Source: JAPWJZ01 sp966211335 (GTDB lineage Bacteria > Pseudomonadota > Alphaproteobacteria > Micavibrionales > UBA2020). Taken from it: a stretch of DNA of 64,000 nt. The stretch is from positions 248,001 to 312,000 of the forward strand of contig CBIHNF010000001.1 of the NCBI GenBank assembly GCA_966211335.1. The letters are read 5' to 3'. This document shows, piece by piece, positions 43,841-52,626 of the stretch. Positions within the stretch are counted from its first letter, which is position 1; the number at the start of each line of letters is the position of its first letter. The notes under the pieces were generated by a model. That model saw only the letters and a program-made list of their open reading frames with translations, was not told the DNA's origin and searched no databases. The translations under genes were made by a program, and so were the position numbers.

Positions 43841-45487
43841 TTACAGTTCCGACAGTTTCTTGGCGGTGGTGATTTGCTGCGGATCCATGCGCACTTCGAT
43901 GAGTGTGCATTTTTTGGAGGCGATTGCCTTTCTGAACGCGGGCAGGAAATCCTCCGTCTTTTCGACGAGGGCAGCATCGGCCCCGTAAGATTTAGCCAAT
44001 GCTACGAAATCAGGATTAGTCAGGTTCGTGGCGCTGACGCGGCCGGGATAATGTTTTTCCTGATGCATGCGGATGGTGCCGTACATGCCGTTGTTGAAGA
44101 CGAGCAGAATGGGATGCGCGCCTTCATGCATGGCGGTGGCGATTTCCTGCCCCGTCATCATAAAGCCGCCATCGCCCATAAAGCCGACGACAGTGCGGCC
44201 GGGGCTTGCAATGCTGGCGGCAATTGCGGCCGGCACGCCATAACCCATGGCACCGGATGTCGGGGCGAGCAGGCGCATGGGGCGGTTATAGGGGATAAAG
44301 CGCTGCGGCCAGCCGGAGAAGTTGCCGGCATCCGTTGTGATTACCGCATCTTCCGGCAGTTCGTTGACGATGTCTTCAATCACGCCTTCGAGGTCGACCG
44401 TGAATTTGTCGCGGGAGCGCACCATGGCCCAGCTGAGGTAGCGGTCGCGCAAATCATGCGTCCAGCCCAGCCATGCCGTAGTATCCAGCGTGACACCGTT
44501 CAGCGCCTTGGCGAATTCGCCGACGGACGAATGAATGGCAAGCTCGGCCTTGTAAACCTTGTTCAGCTCCGAGGATTCCGGATAGACGTGAATTAACCGC
44601 TGCGCGGGCTGGCCCGGCGTGATGATGCTGTAGCCTTGCGTCAAAATTTCGCCAAGGCGCGTGCCGACGGCAAGAATAACGTCGGCGTCTTTCACCGACT
44701 GCAGTAATTTGGCATCAACCGTGGTGCCGAGGACGCCGGCGTAGGAATCATGGCTGTTGTGGAAAGCGTCCTGCCGGCGGAAACCGGCGACGACGGGCAG
44801 CTTGTTCTCGAAACAGAAATCTTCGAAAGCGGAAATGGAATCATCCGTCCAGCTGCCGCCGCCAACGATAATCAGCGGCTTTTTTGCTTCCTGCAAAATG
44901 GCTTTCAGCTTGTCGATATCATGCGGCTTCGGCGCGAAATGGGCGGCGGGCGTGGGGGCGATGATGGCGGCGTCAGATTCCTCGCACAGCATGTCTTCCG
45001 GCAGGGCGACAACGACGGGGCCGGGGCGGCCGGTGGTGGCAGCTTCGAATGCTTCCTTCATGATACGCGGAATATCGGCCGCATGTTCAATCTGCACCGC
45101 CCATTTGGTGATGGGGGGCGAGAACATGAGGCGGTAGTCAATTTCCTGAAAGGCTTCACGGCCCATCTGGTCGCGCGCCACCTGCCCCACCAGCAAAATC
45201 ATCGGCGTTGAATCCTGCATGGCGGTATGCACGCCGATGGCGGCGTTGCAGGCGCCGGGGCCGCGCGTGACGAAGCAGATGCCGGGCAGGCCGGTCAGTT
45301 TTGCATAGGCTTCGGCCATAAATGCCGCGCCGCCTTCCTGACGGCAGGTGATGTTGCGGATGTCATTGGCATCGACCAGCGCGTCCAGCGCATCAAGGTA
45401 GCTTTCGCCCGGCACGCAGAAAATTTTCTTCACGCCATGCGCGCGCAAGGATTCGATAAGGATATTGCCGCCGCTTCTGCTTTTCAT
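43841..45487 (-). CDS. thiamine diphosphate enzyme, acetolactate synthase-like
   Basis: A 548-aa ThDP enzyme. The catalytic Glu51 lies in CRQEGGAAFMAEAYA. The ThDP/Mg motif starts at GDGGFMMTGQE (near residue 437) and extends to NNGMYGTIR. No regulatory subunit gene is adjacent and the sequence fits the broad IlvB-like group, so catabolic or 2-hydroxyacyl chemistry is as likely as valine synthesis. The ATG at 45487 removes a non-homologous upstream stretch. It lies 13 nt after the small membrane protein gene. Confidence 0.88.
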   Translation of the reverse strand: MKSRSGGNILIESLRAHGVKKIFCVPGESYLDALDALVDANDIRNITCRQEGGAAFMAEAYAKLTGLPGICFVTRGPGACNAAIGVHTAMQDSTPMILLVGQVARDQMGREAFQEIDYRLMFSPPITKWAVQIEHAADIPRIMKEAFEAATTGRPGPVVVALPEDMLCEESDAAIIAPTPAAHFAPKPHDIDKLKAILQEAKKPLIIVGGGSWTDDSISAFEDFCFENKLPVVAGFRRQDAFHNSHDSYAGVLGTTVDAKLLQSVKDADVILAVGTRLGEILTQGYSIITPGQPAQRLIHVYPESSELNKVYKAELAIHSSVGEFAKALNGVTLDTTAWLGWTHDLRDRYLSWAMVRSRDKFTVDLEGVIEDIVNELPEDAVITTDAGNFSGWPQRFIPYNRPMRLLAPTSGAMGYGVPAAIAASIASPGRTVVGFMGDGGFMMTGQEIATAMHEGAHPILLVFNNGMYGTIRMHQEKHYPGRVSATNLTNPDFVALAKSYGADAALVEKTEDFLPAFRKAIASKKCTLIEVRMDPQQITTAKKLSEL

Positions 45488-45500
45488 GATTTCAAGTCTT

Positions 45501-45896
45501 TCAGGGTGCCAGCGGGCTGGTGTGGTGGAACATGCCGATGATGGTTGTCGTGAAGAAAAAGACGAAATAAAGGAAGATGAAGAAATAGCCCAGCTGCGCC
45601 AAGAAAGTTTTGGGTGCCATGCGCCAGACTTCACGGGCAAGCCGCGTCCATTTGATGAGCTGCGGGTCGCGCTGCATCAAAACCTCGTCCTTGTCGGCGA
45701 GCGCCACGATATCGAGGAAGCCACGCACGAGTTCGGGGTGGGAGGTGAGGTTCCAGAGGTCAAAAGGCCCCTTGGCGGCCCACAAATCAGGGTGGTAATC
45801 CTTTAGCCTTTTCCATACTTTCCAGAACGGGAAGAGCGGAATGGCGCTCAACAAAGATATCACCAAAATCGCCACAACGATGTAGACTATGCCCAT
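45501..45896 (-). CDS. small two-span membrane protein
   Basis: A 131-aa protein. A hydrophobic segment opens it (GIVYIVVAILVISLLSAIPL) and a second closes it (FLAQLGYFFIFLYFVFFFTT). The polar middle is rich in Asp, Lys and Trp. I do not recognise the family. It is the first gene of the minus-strand unit with the ThDP enzyme and the VanX-like gene. It starts 65 nt from the divergent peptide-transporter operon. Confidence 0.75.
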   Translation of the reverse strand: MGIVYIVVAILVISLLSAIPLFPFWKVWKRLKDYHPDLWAAKGPFDLWNLTSHPELVRGFLDIVALADKDEVLMQRDPQLIKWTRLAREVWRMAPKTFLAQLGYFFIFLYFVFFFTTTIIGMFHHTSPLAP

Positions 45897-45961
45897 TGTA
45901 AAATCCCTGCCCTGACCGTTGGGGTTTTTGTTTTAGCCGGGGTCTATTCAACGCTAACCGC

Positions 45962-47650
45962 ATGAAAATGGCAAAAGTTTTTATAGGCGCCGCTTTGGCC
46001 GCGCTGCTTGTCCACGCCGCGCCCGCGATCGCGGCGGATGGCGGCACCACGCTTAAAATCGGCATGACGCAGTTTCCATCGACGCTGCACCCCGACTTTG
46101 ACGAGATGGTGGCGAAAAGCCTGATCCTTGGCGCGACCGAGCGCCCCGTGACCGTTCATAACGCCAATTGGTTGCCGGAATGCCTGCTCTGCGAGCAGCT
46201 GCCAACTTATGACAACGGCATGGCGAAGAAAGAAACGCGCAAGGACGGCAAGACCGGTATCGCTGCGACCTATACCTTGAAAGAAGGCCTGACGTGGGGG
46301 GACGGCGTGCCAGTCACCACCAAGGATATCCTGTTTGCCTATGATGTTGGCCGCAACCCGAAATCCGGCGTCGGCAACGGCGATTTTTTTGCCAACGAGA
46401 TTGTCTCGGTTGAGGCGAAAGACGACCGCACCTTTATCATCCACTTCGATAAAGAGAAATGCGACTTCGCCGCAACCAACGATTTCTACCCGCTGCCCGA
46501 ACACCTCGAGCGCAAGATTTTCGACAAAGATCCCGTCACCTATAAAAACCGCACGCTGTATAACACCGAGCCCACCAACCCCGGCTTATGGTCCGGCCCC
46601 TATATGGTGACGAAGGTTGAATCAGGCGCGGCGATTACAATCGGCAAGAATCCGCAGTGGAAGGGCAAGGCACCTTTCTTTGATACTGTCACCTTCCGCA
46701 CCATCGACAATTCGGCGGCGCTGACCGCCAACCTTCTCTCCGGCGATATTGATTACATCGCGGGCGAGCTGGGCGTGCCGCTGGATGAGGCTTTGAGTTT
46801 TGAAAAGCGCCTCAAGGCCACCAAGCCGGGGCAATATGACGTCACTTACAAGCCAGGCCTTACCTACGAACACATCGACCTCAACCTCGATAAACCGCCC
46901 TTCAACGACCGCCGCGTGCGGCAGGCCCTGATGTATGCGATGAACCGGCAGGCCTTGAGCGACCAGATTTTCGCGGGCCACCAGCCGATTGCGGTGACGG
47001 ATGTCAACCCGCTCGATACCGTCTTCTCGAGTGATGTCACGCAATACCCCTATAATCTTGATAAAGCCAACGCGCTGCTGCAGGCCGCCGGCTTCAAGCA
47101 GCATGACGACGGTCTGCGCTATGACGACAAGGGTAACAAGCTGACCATCCACCTCTCGACCACCGCCGGCAACAAGAGCCGCGAGACGATCGAGCAGGCG
47201 ATACAGTCGGACTGGAAAAAGGCCGGCATCACCACCGTCATCGACAACCAGCAGGCGCGTGTGCTGTTCGGCGATACGATGCGGAAACGAAGCTTCAAGG
47301 GCGGCGTCATGTACGCCTGGGTGAGCGCGCCGCAGGGCATTCCCAAAACGACGCTGCATTCCACCATGATCCCGTCAAAGGACAATAACTTCGGCGGCCA
47401 GAATTACAGCGGCTACAGCGACAAGAAAATGGACAAGATGATCGACGATCTCGACGTCGTCTGCGGCAAGGATGAGAACATGAAGCTGTGGCACGACCTG
47501 CAGGCGCTTTATGCCGAGGACCTGCCCGCCCTGCCGCTCTACTTCCGCGCCGACAGCTTCTTCATTCCTGTCTGGCTGAAGGGCATTGTGCCGACCGGCC
47601 ACCAGTACCCCTCGACCCTCTGGATTGAAAACTGGAGCAGAGCCGAATGA
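45962..47650 (+). CDS. peptide-type ABC transporter substrate-binding protein
   Basis: A 562-aa periplasmic protein of the SBP_bac_5 family. Signal peptide 1-24 ends AIAADGG. Typical features are STLHPDFDEMVAKSL at the start, TWGDGVPVTTKDILFAYDVG, and HIDLNLDKPPFNDRRVRQAL in the centre. The cargo is likely a peptide but could be another solute. It is first in a four-gene operon in which every junction is a 4-nt overlap. Confidence 0.92.
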   Translation: MKMAKVFIGAALAALLVHAAPAIAADGGTTLKIGMTQFPSTLHPDFDEMVAKSLILGATERPVTVHNANWLPECLLCEQLPTYDNGMAKKETRKDGKTGIAATYTLKEGLTWGDGVPVTTKDILFAYDVGRNPKSGVGNGDFFANEIVSVEAKDDRTFIIHFDKEKCDFAATNDFYPLPEHLERKIFDKDPVTYKNRTLYNTEPTNPGLWSGPYMVTKVESGAAITIGKNPQWKGKAPFFDTVTFRTIDNSAALTANLLSGDIDYIAGELGVPLDEALSFEKRLKATKPGQYDVTYKPGLTYEHIDLNLDKPPFNDRRVRQALMYAMNRQALSDQIFAGHQPIAVTDVNPLDTVFSSDVTQYPYNLDKANALLQAAGFKQHDDGLRYDDKGNKLTIHLSTTAGNKSRETIEQAIQSDWKKAGITTVIDNQQARVLFGDTMRKRSFKGGVMYAWVSAPQGIPKTTLHSTMIPSKDNNFGGQNYSGYSDKKMDKMIDDLDVVCGKDENMKLWHDLQALYAEDLPALPLYFRADSFFIPVWLKGIVPTGHQYPSTLWIENWSRAE

Positions 47651-48567
47651 GCCGGAAGCGCCCGCCAAAGCCGCCCCGTATCACACCCGACGCGCCCAAA
47701 GCTGTGCCCGTGAAATCCGCCCCCGCCGCGACCGTCAAAAAGAACTGGCGCGAGACCTGGGAATTCCGATCCATCCGCTGGTCGCTTAAAATCCTGTGCG
47801 TCATGCTGTTCATCGGCTACCTCGGCGGCACTGGCAGCTCGGCCTGGAACTGGGCGCAGGTGAAATACATCCGCTCGACGCCGCTGACCGAGCTTCCCAA
47901 AATCGCCGACCACTACCTCAACTACCAGTACCGCAACGACCGCCTCTATCATTGGGTATCCTTCCGGCCGGAGTCCGAGACCAAGGAGATCATACGCATC
48001 TTGGAGCCGGAGACGAGCAAGCTGAGCACGCTCACCTTTATCCTTTATTCCATGCACCTGAACCACATGGGCGAGACGGATGAAGCGAAGTTCTGGTGGC
48101 AGTTCGCGCGCTTCCGCGCGCGCTATGACGCGCTGCGCTGCGGCTCCGTCAAGGCGATCGAGAATCTCGGGCAGTTGCTGGAGCTGGTGCCGCACCCGGT
48201 TTTCCCGACGGAGACAATGGAAAACCCCGATGAAATTTCCCGCAGCCTGCATCGCGTGCTGGATTACGATGCGAAATACCCGGCCGAGAACAACCCTGAC
48301 GACGTCTGCGACCCCCTCCGCGCCATGGAGCAGGGCAAATTTGCGACCGTGCAGCGCCCGCGCTGGGCGGACATCCGCCATTCCCTGCGCTTCATGACGG
48401 AATACCGCATCAATAAAATGGAAGCCGAACAGAAAGAAAAAGCAGCTGACCACAAAAAGCATCCTGAAAAAGACGAATATGCGCCGGCGCCCGCCAACCC
48501 CCACGGCACATCCGAAGACGCCGTAAAGACCGCGCCGAAAAAACCGGCCCATAAAACCCGCAAATGA
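47647..48567 (+). CDS. unknown protein inside the peptide ABC operon
   Basis: A 306-aa protein with no family I recognise. It has a Pro/Lys-rich cytoplasmic N-terminus, one transmembrane helix near residues 54-72 (ILCVMLFIGYLGG) and a probably periplasmic helical domain of about 170 residues, possibly TPR-like (FILYSMHLNHMGETDEAKFW). A Lys/Pro-rich tail follows. It overlaps the genes for the binding protein and first permease by 4 nt each, so it is likely part of the transporter. Confidence 0.75.
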   Translation: MSRKRPPKPPRITPDAPKAVPVKSAPAATVKKNWRETWEFRSIRWSLKILCVMLFIGYLGGTGSSAWNWAQVKYIRSTPLTELPKIADHYLNYQYRNDRLYHWVSFRPESETKEIIRILEPETSKLSTLTFILYSMHLNHMGETDEAKFWWQFARFRARYDALRCGSVKAIENLGQLLELVPHPVFPTETMENPDEISRSLHRVLDYDAKYPAENNPDDVCDPLRAMEQGKFATVQRPRWADIRHSLRFMTEYRINKMEAEQKEKAADHKKHPEKDEYAPAPANPHGTSEDAVKTAPKKPAHKTRK

Positions 48568-49517
48568 CGGGCACTGCCGCTTTCAGCCGCCTGCTGCAGG
48601 CAATGGCGACGCTTCTTATCGTATCGTTTCTTGTCTACGTTTTGATCGGCCTGATGCCGGGCGACCCTGTTGACCTGATGGCCGCCGGCAACCCGCACAT
48701 CACCCCCGCCGATATTGCGCGCCTCCGCGCCGAATACGGCCTCGACCAGCCCCTTGTCACGCGCTACGGCCACTGGCTGATGGCGGCGATCACCGGCGAT
48801 CTTGGTTTCAGCCGCACCTACAACTTGCCCGTGCTCGGCGTTATTTTGCCGCGCTTTCTCAACACCGGTTTGCTGCTCGGCACCTCGCTGATTTTCACGC
48901 TGGCGCTGTCCCTACCGCTCGGCGTCTATGCCGCAAAAAATGCCAATACCTTTCCCGACCGCCTGATCAATTTTGTCTGCCTTGCCGGCGTCTCTATGCC
49001 GCATTTTTGGCTGGGATTGCTGCTGATCTGCTTTTTCTCCGTCACGCTCGGCTGGCTGCCGGCGGGGGCGAGCCTGTCGGGCAGCGTCACGGATATTGCC
49101 AAATCGCTTGTCCTGCCCGTTGCAACGCTGACCATTTCGGGCCTCGCCGTTTATATCCGACACCTGCGCAGCGCGATGATCGAGGCTTTGCGCGCCGACC
49201 ATATCCGCACCGCACGTGCGAAGGGCTGTTCCGATGCGCAGGTCACCTGGCGCCACGCCTTCCGCAACGCTCTCGTCCCCGTCGTCACCCTTTTCATGCT
49301 GGATCTTGGCACCCTTTTTAGCGGGGCGCTCACCATTGAAACCATCTTTGCTTTTCCCGGCATGGGCAAGCTGATGTTCGATGCGATCATGGGCAATGAC
49401 TACAACCTTGCGCTCACCGGCTTCCTGATTTTGACAAGCTTCGTGCTGCTGGCGAATTTCGCGGCTGACCTGATGTATGCGGCGCTCGACCCGCGCGTGA
49501 AGACGGGGGCGACATGA
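48564..49517 (+). CDS. peptide ABC transporter permease, DppB/OppB type
   Basis: A 317-aa permease with six membrane segments. The N-terminal VYVLIGLMPGDPVDL and AEYGLDQPLVTRYGHWL motifs are typical of DppB. The EAA loop is HIRTARAKGCSDAQVTWRHA. It overlaps both neighbours by 4 nt. Confidence 0.95.
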   Translation: MTGTAAFSRLLQAMATLLIVSFLVYVLIGLMPGDPVDLMAAGNPHITPADIARLRAEYGLDQPLVTRYGHWLMAAITGDLGFSRTYNLPVLGVILPRFLNTGLLLGTSLIFTLALSLPLGVYAAKNANTFPDRLINFVCLAGVSMPHFWLGLLLICFFSVTLGWLPAGASLSGSVTDIAKSLVLPVATLTISGLAVYIRHLRSAMIEALRADHIRTARAKGCSDAQVTWRHAFRNALVPVVTLFMLDLGTLFSGALTIETIFAFPGMGKLMFDAIMGNDYNLALTGFLILTSFVLLANFAADLMYAALDPRVKTGAT

Positions 49518-50377
49518 GGCACCCTGTCGCGCTCATCACACTTCTATTGCTGACGATTTTGTGCTTTTCCGCTGGCGGCATTGAAAGCCTGCTGCATATC
49601 TCCAGCAACGAGGCGGATTTGGGCAGCCGCTTCCTGCCGCCCTCCGGCCAGCATTTCTTTGGCACAGATGAACTGGGCCGGGATATTTTCATCCGCCTGC
49701 TGCATGGCGGTCAGGTGTCACTGCTGGTCGCCTTCGCGGCGGGCATCGCTTCTGCCGTCATCGGCACCGGCGTTGGCATGGCGGCCGGCTACGCGGGTGG
49801 CGCGGCGGATGCGGCGCTGATGCGCCTCACCGACCTGCTCATCTCCCTGCCCTCCCTGCCGCTGCTGATTATCCTCTCGGCGCTTGATCTTGAAAAACTG
49901 GGCGTCAGCGCGGATGTTGCCGCCAGCCCGCGCATCAGCCTTTATAAAATCATCGTCATCATTTCACTGCTGAGCTGGACGACGGTGGCCCGCCTTGCCA
50001 GAGCGCGCACGCTGACCTTGAAAGAAATGGATTTCGTGCGCGCGGCGCGGGCACTGGGCCTTGGCGGTTTTAAAATTGTGCTGCGGCATATTTTGCCAAA
50101 CCTGCTCAATACCATTGTCGTCGCGACGGCGCTCAGTATCGGCAACATCATCCTCATGGAATCGGTCTTAAGCTTCCTCGGCCTCGGCATCCAGCCGCCG
50201 CTGCCGAGCTGGGGCAATATGCTGACGAATGCCGAAGACACGATCTGGGAGCACGCCAGCCTCTCCGTCTACCCCGGCATGATGATTTTCCTGACCGTCC
50301 TCAGCTTCAACTTCCTCGGCGACGCCCTGCAGAACGCGCTCGACCCGAAGGCGAAAAGCCGGATGGCGAAAGCGTAA
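49514..50377 (+). CDS. peptide ABC transporter permease, DppC/OppC type
   Basis: A 287-aa permease with a short N-terminus. HFFGTDELGRDIFIRLLHGG is the DppC signature and the EAA loop is FVRAARALGLGGFKIVLRHI. The C-terminus ends in GDALQNALDPKA. It is the last gene of the operon. No ATPase gene follows; the next gene is on the opposite strand 8 nt later. Confidence 0.95.
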   Translation: MRHPVALITLLLLTILCFSAGGIESLLHISSNEADLGSRFLPPSGQHFFGTDELGRDIFIRLLHGGQVSLLVAFAAGIASAVIGTGVGMAAGYAGGAADAALMRLTDLLISLPSLPLLIILSALDLEKLGVSADVAASPRISLYKIIVIISLLSWTTVARLARARTLTLKEMDFVRAARALGLGGFKIVLRHILPNLLNTIVVATALSIGNIILMESVLSFLGLGIQPPLPSWGNMLTNAEDTIWEHASLSVYPGMMIFLTVLSFNFLGDALQNALDPKAKSRMAKA

Positions 50378-50385
50378 AGTTTTTG

Positions 50386-52293
50386 TCAGAGACCCTTTTC
50401 AGGGGTGGCCAGTAGCTTCAACAGTTGACGCCGCTTGACGACGGCATCCGGCAGGTTGAAAAAGGTCAGCGACTTGTTGCAATCATCCAGCGCCTGCTGA
50501 TATTGGCGGAGATGCATATAGGCATAGCATCGGTCATTGTAGGCGATAGATACGTGTTTCTCGGTTTCTCCGAGCTCGTCAAACAAATAGGCATGCTTCT
50601 CAAGGAAATCCAAAGCAACTTTAGCGGCGCGCTCGTCGTCCTTTCCCGGCTTCGCCGTCATTGCGTTCAGCGCCAGGTATTCATAGGCGGCGCTTGCGCG
50701 GCTTTCCCTGACACTCCAGTCGGAATCGGAAACCGCCAAAAAATCCGCCATAGCGGCCTTTATATCGCCGATGGCTTTATAGGAGTAGCCGCGCCAAAGG
50801 CGTGACTCGATGCTATCCGTTTCTTGAATCGCCTTCGTGCACTCTTTCACCGCAACGGCAAAATGGCCAAGCTTGAAATAATTATAGCAGATGGTATGGG
50901 GCAACGATGAGCCCGGCTCTATCATCTCCGCCGCAGTGTAATAGACCAGCGCATCTTCGAATTGCGACAAACGTGAGTAGTTGTTGCCTGCAAGCACAAG
51001 GATGTGGGCGATATTTTGTGCTTTTTTTGATTCCGTTGGAAACGGCGCACGTTCAAGATCATGCAGAGCTTCCTTGTCCTTGATGAGCGCGTTATTGTAG
51101 TTGCCGGTTAATTCCCAACCGTCAGCGGTCAGTAAATCCATGATGAAGTCATTGTGCCCCGGGTCGGTTTCATTCATCTGGTTGTCGCTATTCGTCACCT
51201 CTGCCGCCTGCTGGATGATACCTGCCGCGTCACGGTCATAGCTGACCCATGGCAAAACATCGGCAAGCTGCGAATAGACGGCATCGTTGTATTGCGCTTC
51301 ATCCACATGGCCATAAAGCTCAAGACCTGCCTTGATCCCGCTTTTCACTTCCGGCGTGATGATTTGCTGCATCACGGCGACAAAACACCCCTGCCAGGCC
51401 TTTTTACCGTCGACATCACTGCAATTGAAACCCGCCGCATCCGCCAAATTCGTATAGAGCTCAAGGTACAGCAGCTTCAGGGAGGAATAGGCAGCGGCAT
51501 TGCCCGCGTATTTACGCGTAAAAAGGTGCATGTCCTGCACGGAGCCACCCCACTTTGGCACGAGCGAGGATAACCTGCGGGAATATAAGGAATAGAAATT
51601 CGGGAATTTCGCGATGCCTTCCTGAAACGCCGCTTCCGTCGCGGGAGAGTTTCCCTCCGACCCCGCCAGATTATCCAGCTTTATATAATAGGAGCCGGGG
51701 TTTTCAGGGTCGAGCTTTATGGCAGTATTTATTTCGTCGTCCGCTTTTGCAAGATAGGCGCTAAAGACGCGCATCGATTCTTCCTGCGTCTTGTTAATGG
51801 TATGGTTGCCCCGCTTTGCCCATCCGACCTCCGCCAGATATATTGCGTGCAGCAGGTGTGGCGTCGCGTTTTTGGGATCCTGTTCCTGCCAGGTCATTAG
51901 CTTGGCTTCATAATCCGGATCATTGGCATCTCCAATGTCAGGAATGAGTTCCATGTAGGGCGAAAAATACCAAAGACCCATTTTGGTTTTCTTGAAGACG
52001 TCGGTAATGATTTTATCAGCTGCCTTGAAATCGCCTTTCTTGATATCGCCTCTCACTTCGAGGCTTTTTTCTTTCATACGTTCCGTCATGCGGTTGCTGC
52101 CCGCCAATTTTTCTGCGCGGGCACGTATTGATTTCGGCATCGGGTCATCTTCCGCTGACACTGCCGCCGGCGCGGCATTCTGCGCCACTTTGCCATGCGG
52201 TAAATTAATCGTGATGATGCCTGTTTTGGCGAGCCCTAACAGGACGAGACCGATGACGCCAGCGACGAGGAGCGTGTTGGTGTAGTTTTTCAT
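50386..52293 (-). CDS. membrane-anchored TPR protein with DUF4034-like region
   Basis: A 635-aa protein. An N-terminal membrane helix (TLLVAGVIGLVLLGLAKTGI) anchors it. The central region contains FPNFYSLYSRRLSSLVPKWG, similar to DUF4034. The C-terminal third has TPR repeats with the usual Gly, Tyr and Ala pattern, for example YYTAAEMIEPGSSLPHTICY and YQQALDDCNKSLTFF. Codon use is more AT-rich than the neighbours. The function is unknown; a scaffold role is likely. ATG at 52293 is chosen because the longer frame adds only polar residues. Confidence 0.8.
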   Translation of the reverse strand: MKNYTNTLLVAGVIGLVLLGLAKTGIITINLPHGKVAQNAAPAAVSAEDDPMPKSIRARAEKLAGSNRMTERMKEKSLEVRGDIKKGDFKAADKIITDVFKKTKMGLWYFSPYMELIPDIGDANDPDYEAKLMTWQEQDPKNATPHLLHAIYLAEVGWAKRGNHTINKTQEESMRVFSAYLAKADDEINTAIKLDPENPGSYYIKLDNLAGSEGNSPATEAAFQEGIAKFPNFYSLYSRRLSSLVPKWGGSVQDMHLFTRKYAGNAAAYSSLKLLYLELYTNLADAAGFNCSDVDGKKAWQGCFVAVMQQIITPEVKSGIKAGLELYGHVDEAQYNDAVYSQLADVLPWVSYDRDAAGIIQQAAEVTNSDNQMNETDPGHNDFIMDLLTADGWELTGNYNNALIKDKEALHDLERAPFPTESKKAQNIAHILVLAGNNYSRLSQFEDALVYYTAAEMIEPGSSLPHTICYNYFKLGHFAVAVKECTKAIQETDSIESRLWRGYSYKAIGDIKAAMADFLAVSDSDWSVRESRASAAYEYLALNAMTAKPGKDDERAAKVALDFLEKHAYLFDELGETEKHVSIAYNDRCYAYMHLRQYQQALDDCNKSLTFFNLPDAVVKRRQLLKLLATPEKGL

Positions 52294-52381
52294 GTTTCGA
52301 CCGCCTGAAAATTTATTTTTCGGAAATGCTTTGCCGCGCATTTATAAACTATGCCGCAAATTGGTTAAAAATCGCGCATAA

Positions 52382-52415
52382 AAAAAGGCCGCAGTCTGGA
52401 AACTGCGGCCTTTTT
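52382..52415 (-). terminator. bidirectional intrinsic terminator
   Basis: AAAAAGGCCGCAGT (52382-52395) pairs with ACTGCGGCCTTTTT (52402-52415) around 6 nt. On the minus strand it follows the ald-coupled small gene. Confidence 0.9.
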
Positions 52416-52428
52416 GGCGAATTAATTT

Positions 52429-52626
52429 TTAGCTCCGGCAGCCGCAACCACCGCAGCCGGAGGAGGTGCCGCAGCCGCCTTCTTCCTCGGACTCGTCTTC
52501 TTCGTCCTGTCCGTAGGCGTTGACGACGAGGACGTCTCTGGTTTTCTCGGCCTGGGCTTGCGCCATCATGCCTTGCTCTTCGGGCGATTTTTCGTTAGCG
52601 AAGAAGTTTTTCAAAAATCCGATCAT
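52429..52626 (-). CDS. Cys-rich microprotein coupled to ald (65 aa)
   Basis: The product begins MIGFLKNFFANEKSPEEQGM, then has an acidic linker (QDEEDESEEEG) and a C-terminal tail with four cysteines, C52, C58, C61 and C63. The tail could bind a metal or Fe-S cluster. ATG at 52626 overlaps the ald stop (ATGA), so translation is probably coupled. It has no signal peptide. I recognise no family. Confidence 0.75.
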   Translation of the reverse strand: MIGFLKNFFANEKSPEEQGMMAQAQAEKTRDVLVVNAYGQDEEDESEEEGGCGTSSGCGGCGCRS

